Assembly (NCBI RefSeq): GCF_011927625.1
Contig: NZ_JAATIZ010000001.1
Span: 558,001 to 622,000 of the forward strand
Length of the DNA stretch: 64,000 nucleotides
From: Paenalcaligenes hominis
Lineage (GTDB): Bacteria; Pseudomonadota; Gammaproteobacteria; Burkholderiales; Burkholderiaceae_B
Reading direction: 5' to 3'
Part shown: in pieces, positions 1 through 7,796 of the stretch
Layout: every line of letters starts with the position of its first letter
How positions within the stretch are numbered: the stretch's first letter is position 1
The notes under the pieces: model-generated
Databases searched by the model: none
Told to the model about the DNA's origin: nothing
The model's input: the letters and a program-made list of their open reading frames with translations, nothing else
Translations under genes and position numbers: made by a program

Positions 1-63
1 CCATGACATCCGATGGCACCCATCGGAAACGCAATTAACTAACTAAAGATTAAAGGCATACAA

Positions 64-594
64 ATGAGCTTAACTAAAATTGGTTACGGCGATAAAGCTC
101 CTGAAGAGTTTAATGTAGTTGTAGAAATTCCCATGAACTCCGACCCCGTTAAATACGAGGTGGATGATAAAACAGGCGTGGTCATGGTGGATCGCTTTAT
201 GTTGGCCGCTATGCATTACCCCTGCAATTACGGTTATGTGCCCCAAACCATTTCCGAAGACGGCGATCCTGTAGACGTACTCGTGCTATCGCCTTTTCCT
301 ATCCAAGTCGGCGCCGTGGTTAAATGTCGTGCTATTGGTGTACTCAATATGGAAGACGAGGCTGGTGGCGATGCAAAAGTGTTAGCCGTACCCGTTACTA
401 AGCTTTACCCTCCCTACCGTAATCTTCAAAGCCCAAGCGATCTGCCCCAAGAGGAACTAGACCGTATTCAGCACTTCTTCGAGCGCTACAAAGACCTAGA
501 AAAAGGCAAGTGGGTTAAAGTCCAAGGCTGGGCTGATGCCGAAGCCGCTAAACAAGAAATCACCAGCAGCATCGCACGCTTTAAGGCAGAATAA
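64..594 (+). CDS. ppa: Inorganic pyrophosphatase
   Basis: Soluble cytoplasmic family I pyrophosphatase, hydrolysing pyrophosphate to two phosphates and so pulling biosynthetic reactions forward. The 176-residue length matches bacterial family I enzymes. The metal-binding signature DGDPVD is at residues 66-71, with the usual YPCNYGYVP stretch just before it (52-60) and conserved lysines and tyrosines towards the C-terminus. An AAAGG-type ribosome site precedes the ATG. The next gene starts 2 bp after the stop, so the two are probably cotranscribed. Host gene, outside the prophage. Confidence 0.97.
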   Translation: MSLTKIGYGDKAPEEFNVVVEIPMNSDPVKYEVDDKTGVVMVDRFMLAAMHYPCNYGYVPQTISEDGDPVDVLVLSPFPIQVGAVVKCRAIGVLNMEDEAGGDAKVLAVPVTKLYPPYRNLQSPSDLPQEELDRIQHFFERYKDLEKGKWVKVQGWADAEAAKQEITSSIARFKAE

Positions 595-595
595 T

Positions 596-1285
596 ATGAA
601 TTGGGTCTTTACGCCTCCGGCTCCCAGTTACTTAGAAGTGGTTGATTCCACGGCTCGTTTTCCTGTGCAGCGCGTCTTTTGCGTAGGGCGAAATTACGCC
701 GAACATGCCCAGGAGATGGGACATAGTGGACGTGAAGACCCTTTCTTTTTCTGTAAACCGGCGCAAGTCATTTTACCGATTGGATCAGACGGCAAAGGTG
801 TGATGCCTTACCCCAGTCAAACTAAGAACCTCCAACACGAGGTTGAGCTAGTCGTCGCACTGGCTCAGGGTGGCCGTGATCTCAGTACCGCTCAGGCCGC
901 TCAGGCCATTTATGGTTATGCTGTCGGTTTGGACATGACTCGCCGTGACCTGCAAGCCCAAGCCAAAGAGCTAGGACGGCCTTGGGAGCTAGGCAAAAGC
1001 TTTGATGCCGCGGCTATTATTGGCCCTATTGCACCCACCACACAGGTGCTGGGTTCAGGTGACATACGTCTTTATATTAATGACGAGCTACGTCAACAAG
1101 GCAATTTAAATCAAATGATTTGGCCAGTGGCTGAAGCCATTGCCTTTTTGTCTCGTTACATTACCTTATTGCCGGGTGATGTCCTCATGACTGGCACACC
1201 GGCTGGGGTCAGCACGATTCATAAAGGGGATCAGCTCCGAGCTGAAATTGATGGCTTTACGCCACTTCATATCAGCGTGAAATAG
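596..1285 (+). CDS. FAH-family hydrolase, fumarylpyruvate hydrolase-like
   Basis: Fumarylacetoacetate-hydrolase superfamily protein of 229 residues. The fold core is visible: CVGRNYAEHAQEMG near the N-terminus, the metal-binding E-V-E pattern within HEVELVV, a GLDMTRRDLQ block, and the closing LLPGDVLMTGTPAGV. The pattern is closest to NagK-type fumarylpyruvate hydrolases of the gentisate pathway, but the substrate cannot be read from sequence. I start at the ATG at 596, directly after the ppa stop; an in-frame upstream start at 536 would lie inside ppa. Followed by a good intrinsic terminator. Host gene. Confidence 0.9.
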   Translation: MNWVFTPPAPSYLEVVDSTARFPVQRVFCVGRNYAEHAQEMGHSGREDPFFFCKPAQVILPIGSDGKGVMPYPSQTKNLQHEVELVVALAQGGRDLSTAQAAQAIYGYAVGLDMTRRDLQAQAKELGRPWELGKSFDAAAIIGPIAPTTQVLGSGDIRLYINDELRQQGNLNQMIWPVAEAIAFLSRYITLLPGDVLMTGTPAGVSTIHKGDQLRAEIDGFTPLHISVK

Positions 1286-1300
1286 CTATCTCACCTTTAA

Positions 1301-1326
1301 AAAAGCGCCTCCACGAAGGCGCTTTT
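1301..1326 (+). terminator. Intrinsic terminator after the ppa-FAH pair
   Basis: Ten-base-pair stem AAAAGCGCCT / AGGCGCTTTT with a CCACGA loop, running into a T-tract. It closes the ppa operon and insulates the pilin promoter region that follows. Confidence 0.9.
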
Positions 1327-1428
1327 TTTGTGTCTACACTAAGACCAATTTAGCCGTTGTGAGTTCTGCGAATAGTTTTACCAACCGATGGTAGCGCATA
1401 CTTGACTCAAACTGTCAGGAGGGAAAGT

Positions 1429-1476
1429 ATGCCAGCAAAAAATCAAAAACAGTCAGGTCAGGGGATGACTGATTAG
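1429..1476 (+). pseudogene. 5' fragment of Flp-like pilin gene, cut by the prophage
   Basis: A strong ribosome site (CAGGAGGG, 1416-1423) precedes an ATG at 1429. The reading is a 10-residue basic leader ending in SG, then Q-G-M-T, then the phage, and it meets a stop at 1474-1476 inside phage DNA. The remainder of the protein resumes in frame at 58057. The joined product has the prepilin pattern G|QGMTEY, with glutamate at +5 and tyrosine at +6 as in Flp (type IVb) pilins. This part holds the start signals and leader only. Confidence 0.9.
1466..1472. other. attL core (TGACTGA)
   Basis: Seven-base core shared with 58058-58064. The flanking base differs on each side (A/T before, T/A after), so 7 bp is the full visible identity. 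It lies on the codons for M-T-E of the pilin; recombining the two copies restores ATG ACT GAA TAC. Confidence 0.88.
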
Positions 1477-1521
1477 CTAATCAATTCACAACCAATTGAT
1501 TTAAAAAGAGAAAAAAGACGT

Positions 1522-1551
1522 TTTGTCTAAGATTCTAAAATCTGTCTAATA
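1522..1551. other. Putative integrase arm-type sites, left
   Basis: TTTGTCTAA at 1522-1530 and CTGTCTAAT at 1542-1550. The same nonamer recurs at 57927-57935 and, inverted, at 57996-58004 next to the other attachment core. Such repeats flanking the cores are expected for tyrosine-recombinase arm binding. Confidence 0.55.
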
Positions 1552-1605
1552 CTTTTAGGCTTTTTTCCTTGTTTTTGACCTACATTTAAAACTAGTCCCC
1601 TAGCT

Positions 1606-2574
1606 TTAGTCGATCGCCTTTTCTGGGCCTAGTACAACTTTAACATTTTTATCACGTAGATAAATTCTCGTGGTTTTTTTATCTGTGTGACCGAGTAGCG
1701 CGCTTGGGTCCAAACCTTGTTTTTCGGCATATGTTCCGGACATGGCCCTTAAATCATGTAAAGTCACATCATCCACTTGGGCTCTACGGCATGCGGCTTT
1801 AAAAAGTCTCCAAACATTCGAGTGGAATCTTGGAGTGCCTTTTTTAGTAGGAAGGAGATAAGGGCTTTCTCTTGAGCTTTCAGCGATTTGTATAGCGCGC
1901 TGGACCACATTTTTTAAGTCTTCAGTCCAAGCTACGGTAAGCCGATGCCCTGTTTTTTCTTGTTCGAAATAAATGCCTTCTGGTTGTAAGTCCTCATGCT
2001 TGATTAGCAAAATATCGCCAATTCGCTGACCTGTTAAGTAGCATAAGTCCATCGTTACTTGTAGCCAGGGGGAGGCCTCTTTATAGATTCGACGATACTC
2101 CTCAGGACTGATTAATCGGTCTCTGGATTCTTGGCTAATGCGACGCACAGACTCACACGGATTTCTATCTACAATTTCTCGGTCTAACGCCCATTGAAAG
2201 ACCTGTTTAAGCACAGTGAGTAAACGGTTGGCAGTGGATGGGCTGTGGCGCCACATATCCATCATTCTGATTACTGTGCCATGCGTGACTTGAGCTGGAC
2301 TGAACTCAGCGAACATTTCTTTCAAAATGCGCTCACAGTAAAGGTATTGCTTTTGCGTGGATTCAGAGACTTTCTCAAGAATAAATGGCATGGCCTTATC
2401 TATAAGGGATGGGACGCCCTCCGTAGGCAGAGCTACGTGACGAGCGTATGCTATTAACGCATCATGTAGATTGTCCCCCAGTCGCGTCCATTTATTGTTT
2501 TTGACGTAGTAGTAAGCCCCGTGCTTTTGGTACACGCAAGGAGGGAGATGTTTGTTTTGTTTCCTTGGGCGCAT
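1606..2574 (-). CDS. int: Phage integrase, tyrosine recombinase (first of two)
   Basis: 322-residue tyrosine recombinase. The catalytic set is complete: R184 in TGQRIGD, K207 in EKTGH, H273 and R276 in LHDLRAMSG, H296 in LLGHTDKKTT, and nucleophile Y305. The N-terminal part (about 1-150) is the arm/core-binding region. Its 3' end faces attL, 134 bp away, as in lambda. The start overlaps the upstream DUF4224 gene, a combination common in proteobacterial prophages. A second, unrelated integrase sits at the other end of the element, so which one catalyses this integration is open. Confidence 0.93.
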   Translation of the reverse strand: MRPRKQNKHLPPCVYQKHGAYYYVKNNKWTRLGDNLHDALIAYARHVALPTEGVPSLIDKAMPFILEKVSESTQKQYLYCERILKEMFAEFSPAQVTHGTVIRMMDMWRHSPSTANRLLTVLKQVFQWALDREIVDRNPCESVRRISQESRDRLISPEEYRRIYKEASPWLQVTMDLCYLTGQRIGDILLIKHEDLQPEGIYFEQEKTGHRLTVAWTEDLKNVVQRAIQIAESSRESPYLLPTKKGTPRFHSNVWRLFKAACRRAQVDDVTLHDLRAMSGTYAEKQGLDPSALLGHTDKKTTRIYLRDKNVKVVLGPEKAID

Positions 2575-2737
2575 AACCTAACTCCATTTCTATTACAGCG
2601 CGTAGAACAACTAATGAGCCGTCAGGACGTGTTTTGAAAGGGATTCTCATGCCGTGCAGCACTTCTATTTGAGATTGGTACCGCTTTTTCCCTGTGATTT
2701 CAGCAACCTCCTTCGGGGAGAGTAGAAGTGTAGACAT
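2492..2737 (-). CDS. DUF4224 protein, integrase partner (possible excisionase)
   Basis: 81 residues beginning with the pattern LLSPKEVAEITGKKRYQSQ and IPFKTRPDGSLVVLR, typical of DUF4224. These proteins resemble the helix-turn-helix of MerR/Xis-type DNA-binding proteins and are nearly always encoded just upstream of a phage integrase. The gene overlaps the integrase start by 83 bp. AAGGAG lies at good spacing before the ATG. A role in excision directionality is inferred from position and fold type only. Confidence 0.8.
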   Translation of the reverse strand: MSTLLLSPKEVAEITGKKRYQSQIEVLHGMRIPFKTRPDGSLVVLRAVIEMELGYAPKETKQTSPSLRVPKARGLLLRQKQ

Positions 2738-2752
2738 AACAACTCCTTTTAT

Positions 2753-2839
2753 CTAGAACGGTAGGCTATCTAGCCATTTTAAAAATAGTTCCCAAATAGT
2801 TTCTTTTCCGGCTCTAGAAGCCTCAGATGTGATATTCAT
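2753..2839 (-). CDS. 28-residue small phage protein
   Basis: Tiny ORF whose ATG overlaps the stop of the upstream gene as ATGA (2839-2836), a translational-coupling arrangement, and whose stop lies just before the ribosome site of the DUF4224 gene. It fills an otherwise empty 98-bp gap exactly. The sequence looks like a single amphipathic helix rich in Trp, Leu and Lys in its second half. Function unknown. Confidence 0.5.
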   Translation of the reverse strand: MNITSEASRAGKETIWELFLKWLDSLPF

Positions 2840-3054
2840 TTCACTCTCCAACCTTTACCATCTCCAAAAATCATATTGCCCGGATCTAGCTCGGCGCTCA
2901 GACCAATACGACCATTTTCTACATAGCCATACATACTATCTTTGCGTAGCAGCATGAACCGTTGCTTGGGCTCTAAAAGGGTAAAAAACTGCCCCGGTTC
3001 AATATGCTGAAGTCGGGGCAGGGGTTTGGGTCCATCGATTCGTTTACGTGTCAT
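2836..3054 (-). CDS. Small hypothetical phage protein (72 aa)
   Basis: Start chosen at the ATG at 3054 (MTRKRIDGPK), which has AGGAT upstream; the longer frame to 3162 overlaps the previous gene extensively. Basic N-terminus followed by beta-rich sequence (YGYVENGRIGLSAELD). No family recognised. Part of the leftward int operon. Confidence 0.6.
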   Translation of the reverse strand: MTRKRIDGPKPLPRLQHIEPGQFFTLLEPKQRFMLLRKDSMYGYVENGRIGLSAELDPGNMIFGDGKGWRVK

Positions 3055-3211
3055 TTCTATCCTTTGGGCGCATGACAGTGCCCTCAATACAATCTTGTTC
3101 TTGTGTGGCCACTTGCAGGCACTGCAGCAGCGAATCAAAGTGCCCATCAATAAAAACGTCACCGGTAGTAGGTGACGTGGATATAAGCAGCCAAATAGTG
3201 AGTGTCAGCAC
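3044..3211 (-). CDS. Small membrane-anchored protein, GTG start (55 aa)
   Basis: GTG at 3211 is preceded by a near-perfect AAGGAGG ribosome site. It begins with a hydrophobic stretch (LTLTIWLLISTS) that could be a signal anchor, followed by a short soluble tail with two cysteines. Overlaps the next gene by 11 bp. Unknown function; the start is well supported, the product is not identified. Confidence 0.55.
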   Translation of the reverse strand: MLTLTIWLLISTSPTTGDVFIDGHFDSLLQCLQVATQEQDCIEGTVMRPKDRNDT

Positions 3212-3438
3212 AAAGACCTCCTTATTTGACGCCCAAAATGCAGTTTCCGAGTTGTTTTTGGCATAAGGCCCGCTTGCCTTAGTGAGCAGGCCTTTTGCAT
3301 AACGGTATGGATCGTGCGACCTAGCGCTAGACTGCATTCCTCGGGACCAATACGGGCGTAATTATCAATAAGAAATTGCTGGTCTACCGTCGTCCAGTAG
3401 CGGCCTTGGTTTGGGTGAAAGTCAGGGTGGTAACGCAT
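3205..3438 (-). CDS. Small Myb/GcrA-like helix-turn-helix protein
   Basis: 77 residues with the pattern YWTTVDQQFLIDNYARIGPEE then LGRTIHTVMQKACSLR. This is the tri-helical SANT/GcrA-type layout in which a tryptophan and an acidic helix precede a recognition helix. Probably a DNA-binding regulator of the leftward operon or of host promoters; target unknown. Confidence 0.6.
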   Translation of the reverse strand: MRYHPDFHPNQGRYWTTVDQQFLIDNYARIGPEECSLALGRTIHTVMQKACSLRQAGLMPKTTRKLHFGRQIRRSLC

Positions 3439-3462
3439 ACCCCGTGCGCATCGAATTGAATG

Positions 3463-4356
3463 CTAGATGACATGCTTCTCACCTCCTAATGCCTCTATCA
3501 GATCATTTAGCAGACCGTTAAATTCACCCGCCATCAAGGTAAACTCTGCCAAGAAAGCATCATGCTCATCTTGGGCTGTTTCTAGCTGCTCTTTAACAAG
3601 ATCGGTATAGTTGATTCGTTTAATCTCAAGGCCATCAGTTAAAACAAAGGAAATCTTATCGGCCCATGTCAATGCTAAGCGTGTGCACTGTTTGCCGTCG
3701 GCTATATGCTGTCTTGGCTCATCGCCATCTAGATTGTGATTGGCGTACTTCACAGTGGCACGGTTTTCGCTGTGTGATTTGAGCTCTGCATCTTGGTCAA
3801 TCGAGAATGGGTAGGGCACCTCATAGCTAGCTAGCCAGCCAGTCATGGCTGATGCAGGTGATTGTTCGGTATAAATGGGTACCGCCGGAAATACGGCAAA
3901 AGTTTTGGCCAATAAGCCCATGACCTCGTCACCCAGCGTATCTGACGCAGCATCTACTACGAGCCAACGATTCTCAAGGTCTAGCCATACATACACGTCT
4001 TTATGTACTGAGAATGCTTTAGGTAAAAGCTCTGTAATCAGATCTTCCTTGAGCTCTTTCATTTGTTTACGGCCTACCTTGTAGCCTTGTTCGGCTTCTT
4101 TGTCTTTGGCGCGCTCACGGGCGACTTGGTTAATAACAGTGCTAGGCAGCAGCTTCTTTTCCGTGCGCATTTGCAAAAGCACTTGTTGGTCAATGCCAAT
4201 CAGCGGCTGGCTATCAACAAAAAACCAGCCGTTTGAGACTGGTTCTTGTGTGCCACATGGTGTGAATGGGCGCCGCTCTAAGGCTTCGGTGATTTGCTCC
4301 ACTGAGTAATTAAAATCAGGGTGGAGTCGGAATATTTTGGCGTTTTTGAATAGCAT
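3463..4356 (-). CDS. rdgC: Recombination-associated protein RdgC
   Basis: 297 residues, the normal RdgC length, starting MLFKNAKIFRL with the conserved CGTQEPVSNGW region near residue 35 and the QRKLLPS-type segment (here TEKKLLPSTVIN) after it. RdgC forms a ring on double-stranded DNA and limits RecA and RecFOR loading. In a phage with its own Bet/exonuclease it may steer recombination away from RecA. Transcribed leftward with the recombination genes. Confidence 0.93.
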   Translation of the reverse strand: MLFKNAKIFRLHPDFNYSVEQITEALERRPFTPCGTQEPVSNGWFFVDSQPLIGIDQQVLLQMRTEKKLLPSTVINQVARERAKDKEAEQGYKVGRKQMKELKEDLITELLPKAFSVHKDVYVWLDLENRWLVVDAASDTLGDEVMGLLAKTFAVFPAVPIYTEQSPASAMTGWLASYEVPYPFSIDQDAELKSHSENRATVKYANHNLDGDEPRQHIADGKQCTRLALTWADKISFVLTDGLEIKRINYTDLVKEQLETAQDEHDAFLAEFTLMAGEFNGLLNDLIEALGGEKHVI

Positions 4357-4369
4357 ATAAATCCTATAG

Positions 4370-4729
4370 TCAAAATAAAACTAGCTGCAGGGCTGGCTGT
4401 GATGGCGGTGGAAGGGTCAGTTGATGAGAAGTATCTAAAAGCTCTATTTGTCCCGCTGCAGCCCCTTGTAAAACAAGGCAGTCGCCACTCCAGACGTTAG
4501 TCCCATCTAAGCGATACCCATTTAGATAGTGGTCGCCTCGTTTGGGTTGATCGACAAGCTGACAGGTCACGTTGTAGTGCGGCTCAGAGGGCACGTTGTT
4601 TCCGCTTATTTCGTCCAAAAATGAAGGGGTTGTATGCGGTCCTGTTATGCGAGTAATTACATAAGGGCCGGTGCTGTAGCTTGTGGATACGATATTGCCT
4701 ACAGCGACGACAAGAATTGGTTTAGTCAT
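4370..4729 (-). CDS. Hypothetical phage protein (119 aa)
   Basis: Beta-rich sequence (VVAVGNIVSTSYSTGPYVITRI) with a Pro/Leu-rich C-terminus and no recognised domain. ATG at 4729, 13 bp upstream of rdgC in transcription order. Downstream of a short 21-bp tandem repeat. Unknown function. Confidence 0.6.
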   Translation of the reverse strand: MTKPILVVAVGNIVSTSYSTGPYVITRITGPHTTPSFLDEISGNNVPSEPHYNVTCQLVDQPKRGDHYLNGYRLDGTNVWSGDCLVLQGAAAGQIELLDTSHQLTLPPPSQPALQLVLF

Positions 4730-4750
4730 AAGTTATAGTGCGAGAACGAT

Positions 4751-4800
4751 CCTTAGCGAGCCGTTAACGAGCCTTAGCGAGCCGTTAACGAGCCTTAGCG
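4751..4800. repeat. 21-bp tandem repeat at the 3' end of the alpha-CTD-like gene
   Basis: CCTTAGCGAGCCGTTAACGAG occurs twice in tandem (4751-4771, 4772-4792) followed by a partial third copy, CCTTAGCG. The repeat covers the last codons and stop of the gene that ends at 4785, so the final AKAR-stop codons are duplicated beyond the stop. It looks like a recent slippage event. Confidence 0.85.
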
Positions 4801-5222
4801 CGCTCCTTAAGCATTGCGCCTGCTAGCTCATAAGCGGTCTCAGCTACTCGATCAATAAATTCCCCATACTCTTCATCAGGGTCTTCTAGTGTCTGGCATA
4901 TTTTCATAGCCGCAGGTAGGGCTGCAATTGCAAACTCATCAAGTAAGGTTTTATCAGGGTGGTCTGCTGCGATTGATTTTTCTCTTTTCTCGATAGGCCC
5001 CTCCATGCCCAGCCTAAGGCCAAGCTTGGAAAGCGCCTCCTTGACTTCATTGAGTGATTTACGGCCAAACCCTACACTCCTCAGTAGCTGGCTCTCAGAA
5101 AACCGGACTAAGTCACCGACGCTGCAGATGTTTTCAGTGCAAAGAAGGCTGTAAGTGCGATGGGTGATGCTTAGGCTGGCTACACCAAGATCTAGGATCG
5201 ACTTACTATTCATTGCTGTCAC
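4785..5222 (-). CDS. RNA polymerase alpha C-terminal-domain-like phage protein
   Basis: 145 residues. Residues about 9-73 align with the helix-hairpin-helix domain of bacterial RpoA: SVGDLVRFSESQLLRSVGFG, then RKSLNEVKEALSKLGLRLGM. By alignment from memory with E. coli alpha-CTD, R265 is kept (R22), as are G296, K298 and S299 (G53, K55, S56), while N268 and K271 are changed. The rest is an unrelated acidic tail. Without the alpha N-terminal domain it cannot assemble into polymerase normally; it could compete for UP elements or activators. Function is inference. Confidence 0.8.
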   Translation of the reverse strand: MTAMNSKSILDLGVASLSITHRTYSLLCTENICSVGDLVRFSESQLLRSVGFGRKSLNEVKEALSKLGLRLGMEGPIEKREKSIAADHPDKTLLDEFAIAALPAAMKICQTLEDPDEEYGEFIDRVAETAYELAGAMLKERAKAR

Positions 5223-6321
5223 CTGTATATTTAGGGGCTTCTGCTAGCATGGCTTGGTAACGTTCTATTAGATCGTTTTTTGATATGCCGTCTATATCGA
5301 ATATCTCAGGAAAAGCCTTTTTTAGCATTTCCTCTATAGGCTCAACCGGTACCAGCTGCCACCCCTCCGGTACCTTTTTGCGCATGTCCGCAATATGGTG
5401 GCTATCGACCCCCACACCCACGCCATCAAACTCACGCGCAAGCGCTTCATTATCAACCCAGTAAAACGCGCCGCCTTTATTTACGATAGCCGCATGCCCG
5501 TTTTCGTTCACAAGAACGGTGGCATTTTCGATTACTCGATACTCGCCCTTATCAAGCAGTGACTGTATTTTGCGTTGAGCTAGGGGTGTTATCATTTGCC
5601 CGATGTCGGGAATATGATCAGCATCAACCATTTTGCTGGCGTCAGCAATATGGTCTACGTAAACTGGGTTTGGTATTTCGCCTACATCATGCGTTCCGCA
5701 GTATTTGGCGCCGCAACCTAAGCAGCGTTCTTGATTTTCGCAATAACAAACCACACAGCCGCAAGGTTGTTGCCTAGCTAGTTGCCTATCATTTTCCCCG
5801 CTTTCTGATACACAAGCCGCTTTGTTAGTTGCGCATGATATGCAAACTACTTCATTTTTTTGAAGCTGTGTCTGTATATGCTCATACGCTGCCCCGTACT
5901 CGTAAAACTCACTCAACCAATGACCTATTGGCGGGGCCTCTCCACCCTCTAAGCCTGCGTGAATCGTTCCAGTAATAGCGCTTGCCACTAGCTCGCGTAT
6001 ACCAACCTCGTCTTTATCTATCAAGTATGGTTTGCTGGGCATGGGGTGGGCATACGCGGGGATACTGAAAACCCGAGTGGTTTTCTCTATGGCTCCCCCA
6101 TCTTTTATTGCTCCTTCTTTTTGGTGTTGGGTAATGCTGCGAGTTGGATCGTTAGGGTGTACCCATGCTATAGGCTCTTGCTCTGCTACTAGCTTAGCCA
6201 TTACAGCCTTTTCAACTTGGCGTATGAAGTCTTTTAAACGGGCAATGCTCAAGCCTATGGTGGATGGGTTTCCGCAGATTAAAGCGTGCATCTCGGCATC
6301 AGTTAAAACGTGTTGTGTCAT
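5206..6321 (-). CDS. Hypothetical phage protein with cysteine-rich segment (371 aa)
   Basis: ATG at 6321 lies 9 bp from an AGGAGG ribosome site; a TTG two codons upstream is less likely. The middle (about 165-215) is cysteine-rich, with CISC, CGCVVCYC and CLGCGAKYC clusters, suggesting one or two zinc sites. Tracts of the type EPIAWVHPND and GWQLVPVEP recur in phage and Gram-negative early-operon proteins of unknown function. The 3' end overlaps the alpha-CTD-like gene by 17 bp. Confidence 0.65.
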   Translation of the reverse strand: MTQHVLTDAEMHALICGNPSTIGLSIARLKDFIRQVEKAVMAKLVAEQEPIAWVHPNDPTRSITQHQKEGAIKDGGAIEKTTRVFSIPAYAHPMPSKPYLIDKDEVGIRELVASAITGTIHAGLEGGEAPPIGHWLSEFYEYGAAYEHIQTQLQKNEVVCISCATNKAACVSESGENDRQLARQQPCGCVVCYCENQERCLGCGAKYCGTHDVGEIPNPVYVDHIADASKMVDADHIPDIGQMITPLAQRKIQSLLDKGEYRVIENATVLVNENGHAAIVNKGGAFYWVDNEALAREFDGVGVGVDSHHIADMRKKVPEGWQLVPVEPIEEMLKKAFPEIFDIDGISKNDLIERYQAMLAEAPKYTGDSNE

Positions 6322-6497
6322 TACCAATTACCTCCTGCGGTATCAGCTTCGCCCCAACAGCAAGGGCCGCATAGATCAGTAGGGTAGACCGTAGGCAGCT
6401 GGTTGCAGTTGCAGCATGGAGTAGCCCAGTCTTTATCGCCGTCTTTTAGCTTGGGCTGCTTGGCGTGGGGATTGGGTTTTGATTTATGCCTACTCAT
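6321..6497 (-). CDS. Small zinc-finger-like protein (58 aa)
   Basis: Start at the ATG at 6497, which overlaps the preceding stop as ATGA. Very basic N-terminus, then a CCNC-x12-CGPCC cysteine arrangement compatible with one zinc site. Its stop abuts the ribosome site of the next gene. Unknown function. Confidence 0.6.
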   Translation of the reverse strand: MSRHKSKPNPHAKQPKLKDGDKDWATPCCNCNQLPTVYPTDLCGPCCWGEADTAGGNW

Positions 6498-6985
6498 TTC
6501 CTTTTTCTCCTTTTGGTTTTTCGCTTTGGTTTTTCGTTGCGCTTTATTCCGTATCGCATCAGCTGATATCCAGACTGCATAAAAGCCCACTCTGGTAAAG
6601 CCTCATGGGCTTCAATGGCTGCTGTAAAGCCATCATCTAGTGCTGTGATTTCCCCGGGCTTACACGTTGCGGGCTCGTTGTTTCTTATACGTAGCAGTAT
6701 CTTTCTGGACGTATTTGCAGCAAGAAAAAGCGCTTTGCAGCGCTTCTCAAGCAAGAGCCTGCTTTCCTCTGTGCTTTTGTCGCAAGCGTTAGATACAGCG
6801 CCATAGCACAAGCTAAAAAACTCCAAGCACTCAAAAACTTGAAGCTGCGTTGCTTTAGCCCTCTTGATTGCGTCGATGTTGATTTTGATGGGTAGCGTGA
6901 CATGCAGTACGGTCTCTTGATCCATCGGCTCGTCTTTACCGCGACTTATTGCTACATGCTGTGCGAAAGAGGGTAGGGCTACCAT
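6494..6985 (-). CDS. Hypothetical phage protein (163 aa)
   Basis: Mostly helical protein with a strongly basic C-terminus (KRNEKPKRKTKRRKRK), possibly nucleic-acid binding. The 5' end overlaps the upstream gene by 7 bp. A GAGG site precedes the ATG at 6985; a second in-frame ATG at codon 21 is possible. No family recognised. Confidence 0.55.
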   Translation of the reverse strand: MVALPSFAQHVAISRGKDEPMDQETVLHVTLPIKINIDAIKRAKATQLQVFECLEFFSLCYGAVSNACDKSTEESRLLLEKRCKALFLAANTSRKILLRIRNNEPATCKPGEITALDDGFTAAIEAHEALPEWAFMQSGYQLMRYGIKRNEKPKRKTKRRKRK

Positions 6986-7788
6986 ATTCGCTTCACCTCA
7001 ATACCCTTTCTAACTTTAGCGAACGGGAGAACCATGCTGATTCGTATGTTCTTACACCCTTCGTTCGCGAAGCGCTCGGCAATGCGTTCAGCACTTTTTT
7101 CGCTATTGGCTGTTTCACGCTTACCTTTAGCTGCTTCGATTAAGTAGCGGACTTTGGGGGCTAAAGGTTGGGCGGTGGTTGCTGTTGTTTCGGTCATGGC
7201 TTTTGATTCCTGTAATGTGGGTTTTTCTTGGGCGGTTTCGGGCGTATCGCTGGGCAGATCCTCCTCGACAATCGGATCGAGCTTAGCTTCACTAATTGAT
7301 TCAGCCTCAACCTCTTTTGCGATTACGAGCATTTCTTCTGTAATGCTTGAGTTGATTGGACCCGCCCAGCGATACCGGTGCCCATGCTTACCTTGAGTTG
7401 GATTCACTTCAATGTTTCCAAGCCCAACCTGCTCTTTGATGAAAGCTCTCACCTCGGGTTGAGTAGCGTGGGCTTTTTGGGCGATTTCGTGAACGTGAAG
7501 GCCGTATTCACTAACATCGTTAACCATTACATCTTGGATTGTTTCGTTGATAGACAATTCGGGCTCCTTGTTTTTGAATTCTGCATTTAAAGCGATATGC
7601 CGCACACCATCGCGGTGCTCGAAATTAACGGCTTTGATTTTGTCGTTGTAGACAGCTCTATAGACGGCTGCGTAAGTCGAGCCCAAGACCACAGCTGTGT
7701 TAGTGACTGTAATCGGGCGTTCTTTTATCTTTAATAAATCGAAAATCTTCCCTAGCAAAGACTGGGCGGGATAGGGGTTCTGTTTCAT
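6979..7788 (-). CDS. Phage protein with winged-helix-like repeats (269 aa)
   Basis: Two helix-turn-helix-like segments can be seen: about 25-75 (PITVTNTAVVLGSTYAAVYR) and 95-145 (GLHVHEIAQKAHATQPEVR, then a wing ending HRYRWAG). An acidic, low-complexity linker follows, then a C-terminal basic block. Probably DNA-binding. It lies between ssb and the small genes in the leftward operon. Confidence 0.6.
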   Translation of the reverse strand: MKQNPYPAQSLLGKIFDLLKIKERPITVTNTAVVLGSTYAAVYRAVYNDKIKAVNFEHRDGVRHIALNAEFKNKEPELSINETIQDVMVNDVSEYGLHVHEIAQKAHATQPEVRAFIKEQVGLGNIEVNPTQGKHGHRYRWAGPINSSITEEMLVIAKEVEAESISEAKLDPIVEEDLPSDTPETAQEKPTLQESKAMTETTATTAQPLAPKVRYLIEAAKGKRETANSEKSAERIAERFANEGCKNIRISMVLPFAKVRKGIEVKRIW

Positions 7789-7796
7789 AGCTTGCC

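Noticed and set aside
2245-2457. Plus-strand ORF within the left integrase
   Set aside because: Shadow frame of a well-supported tyrosine recombinase.
4751-4800. CRISPR-like short tandem repeats
   Set aside because: Repeats are directly adjacent without spacers and there are no cas genes; no CRISPR array is seen in the window.
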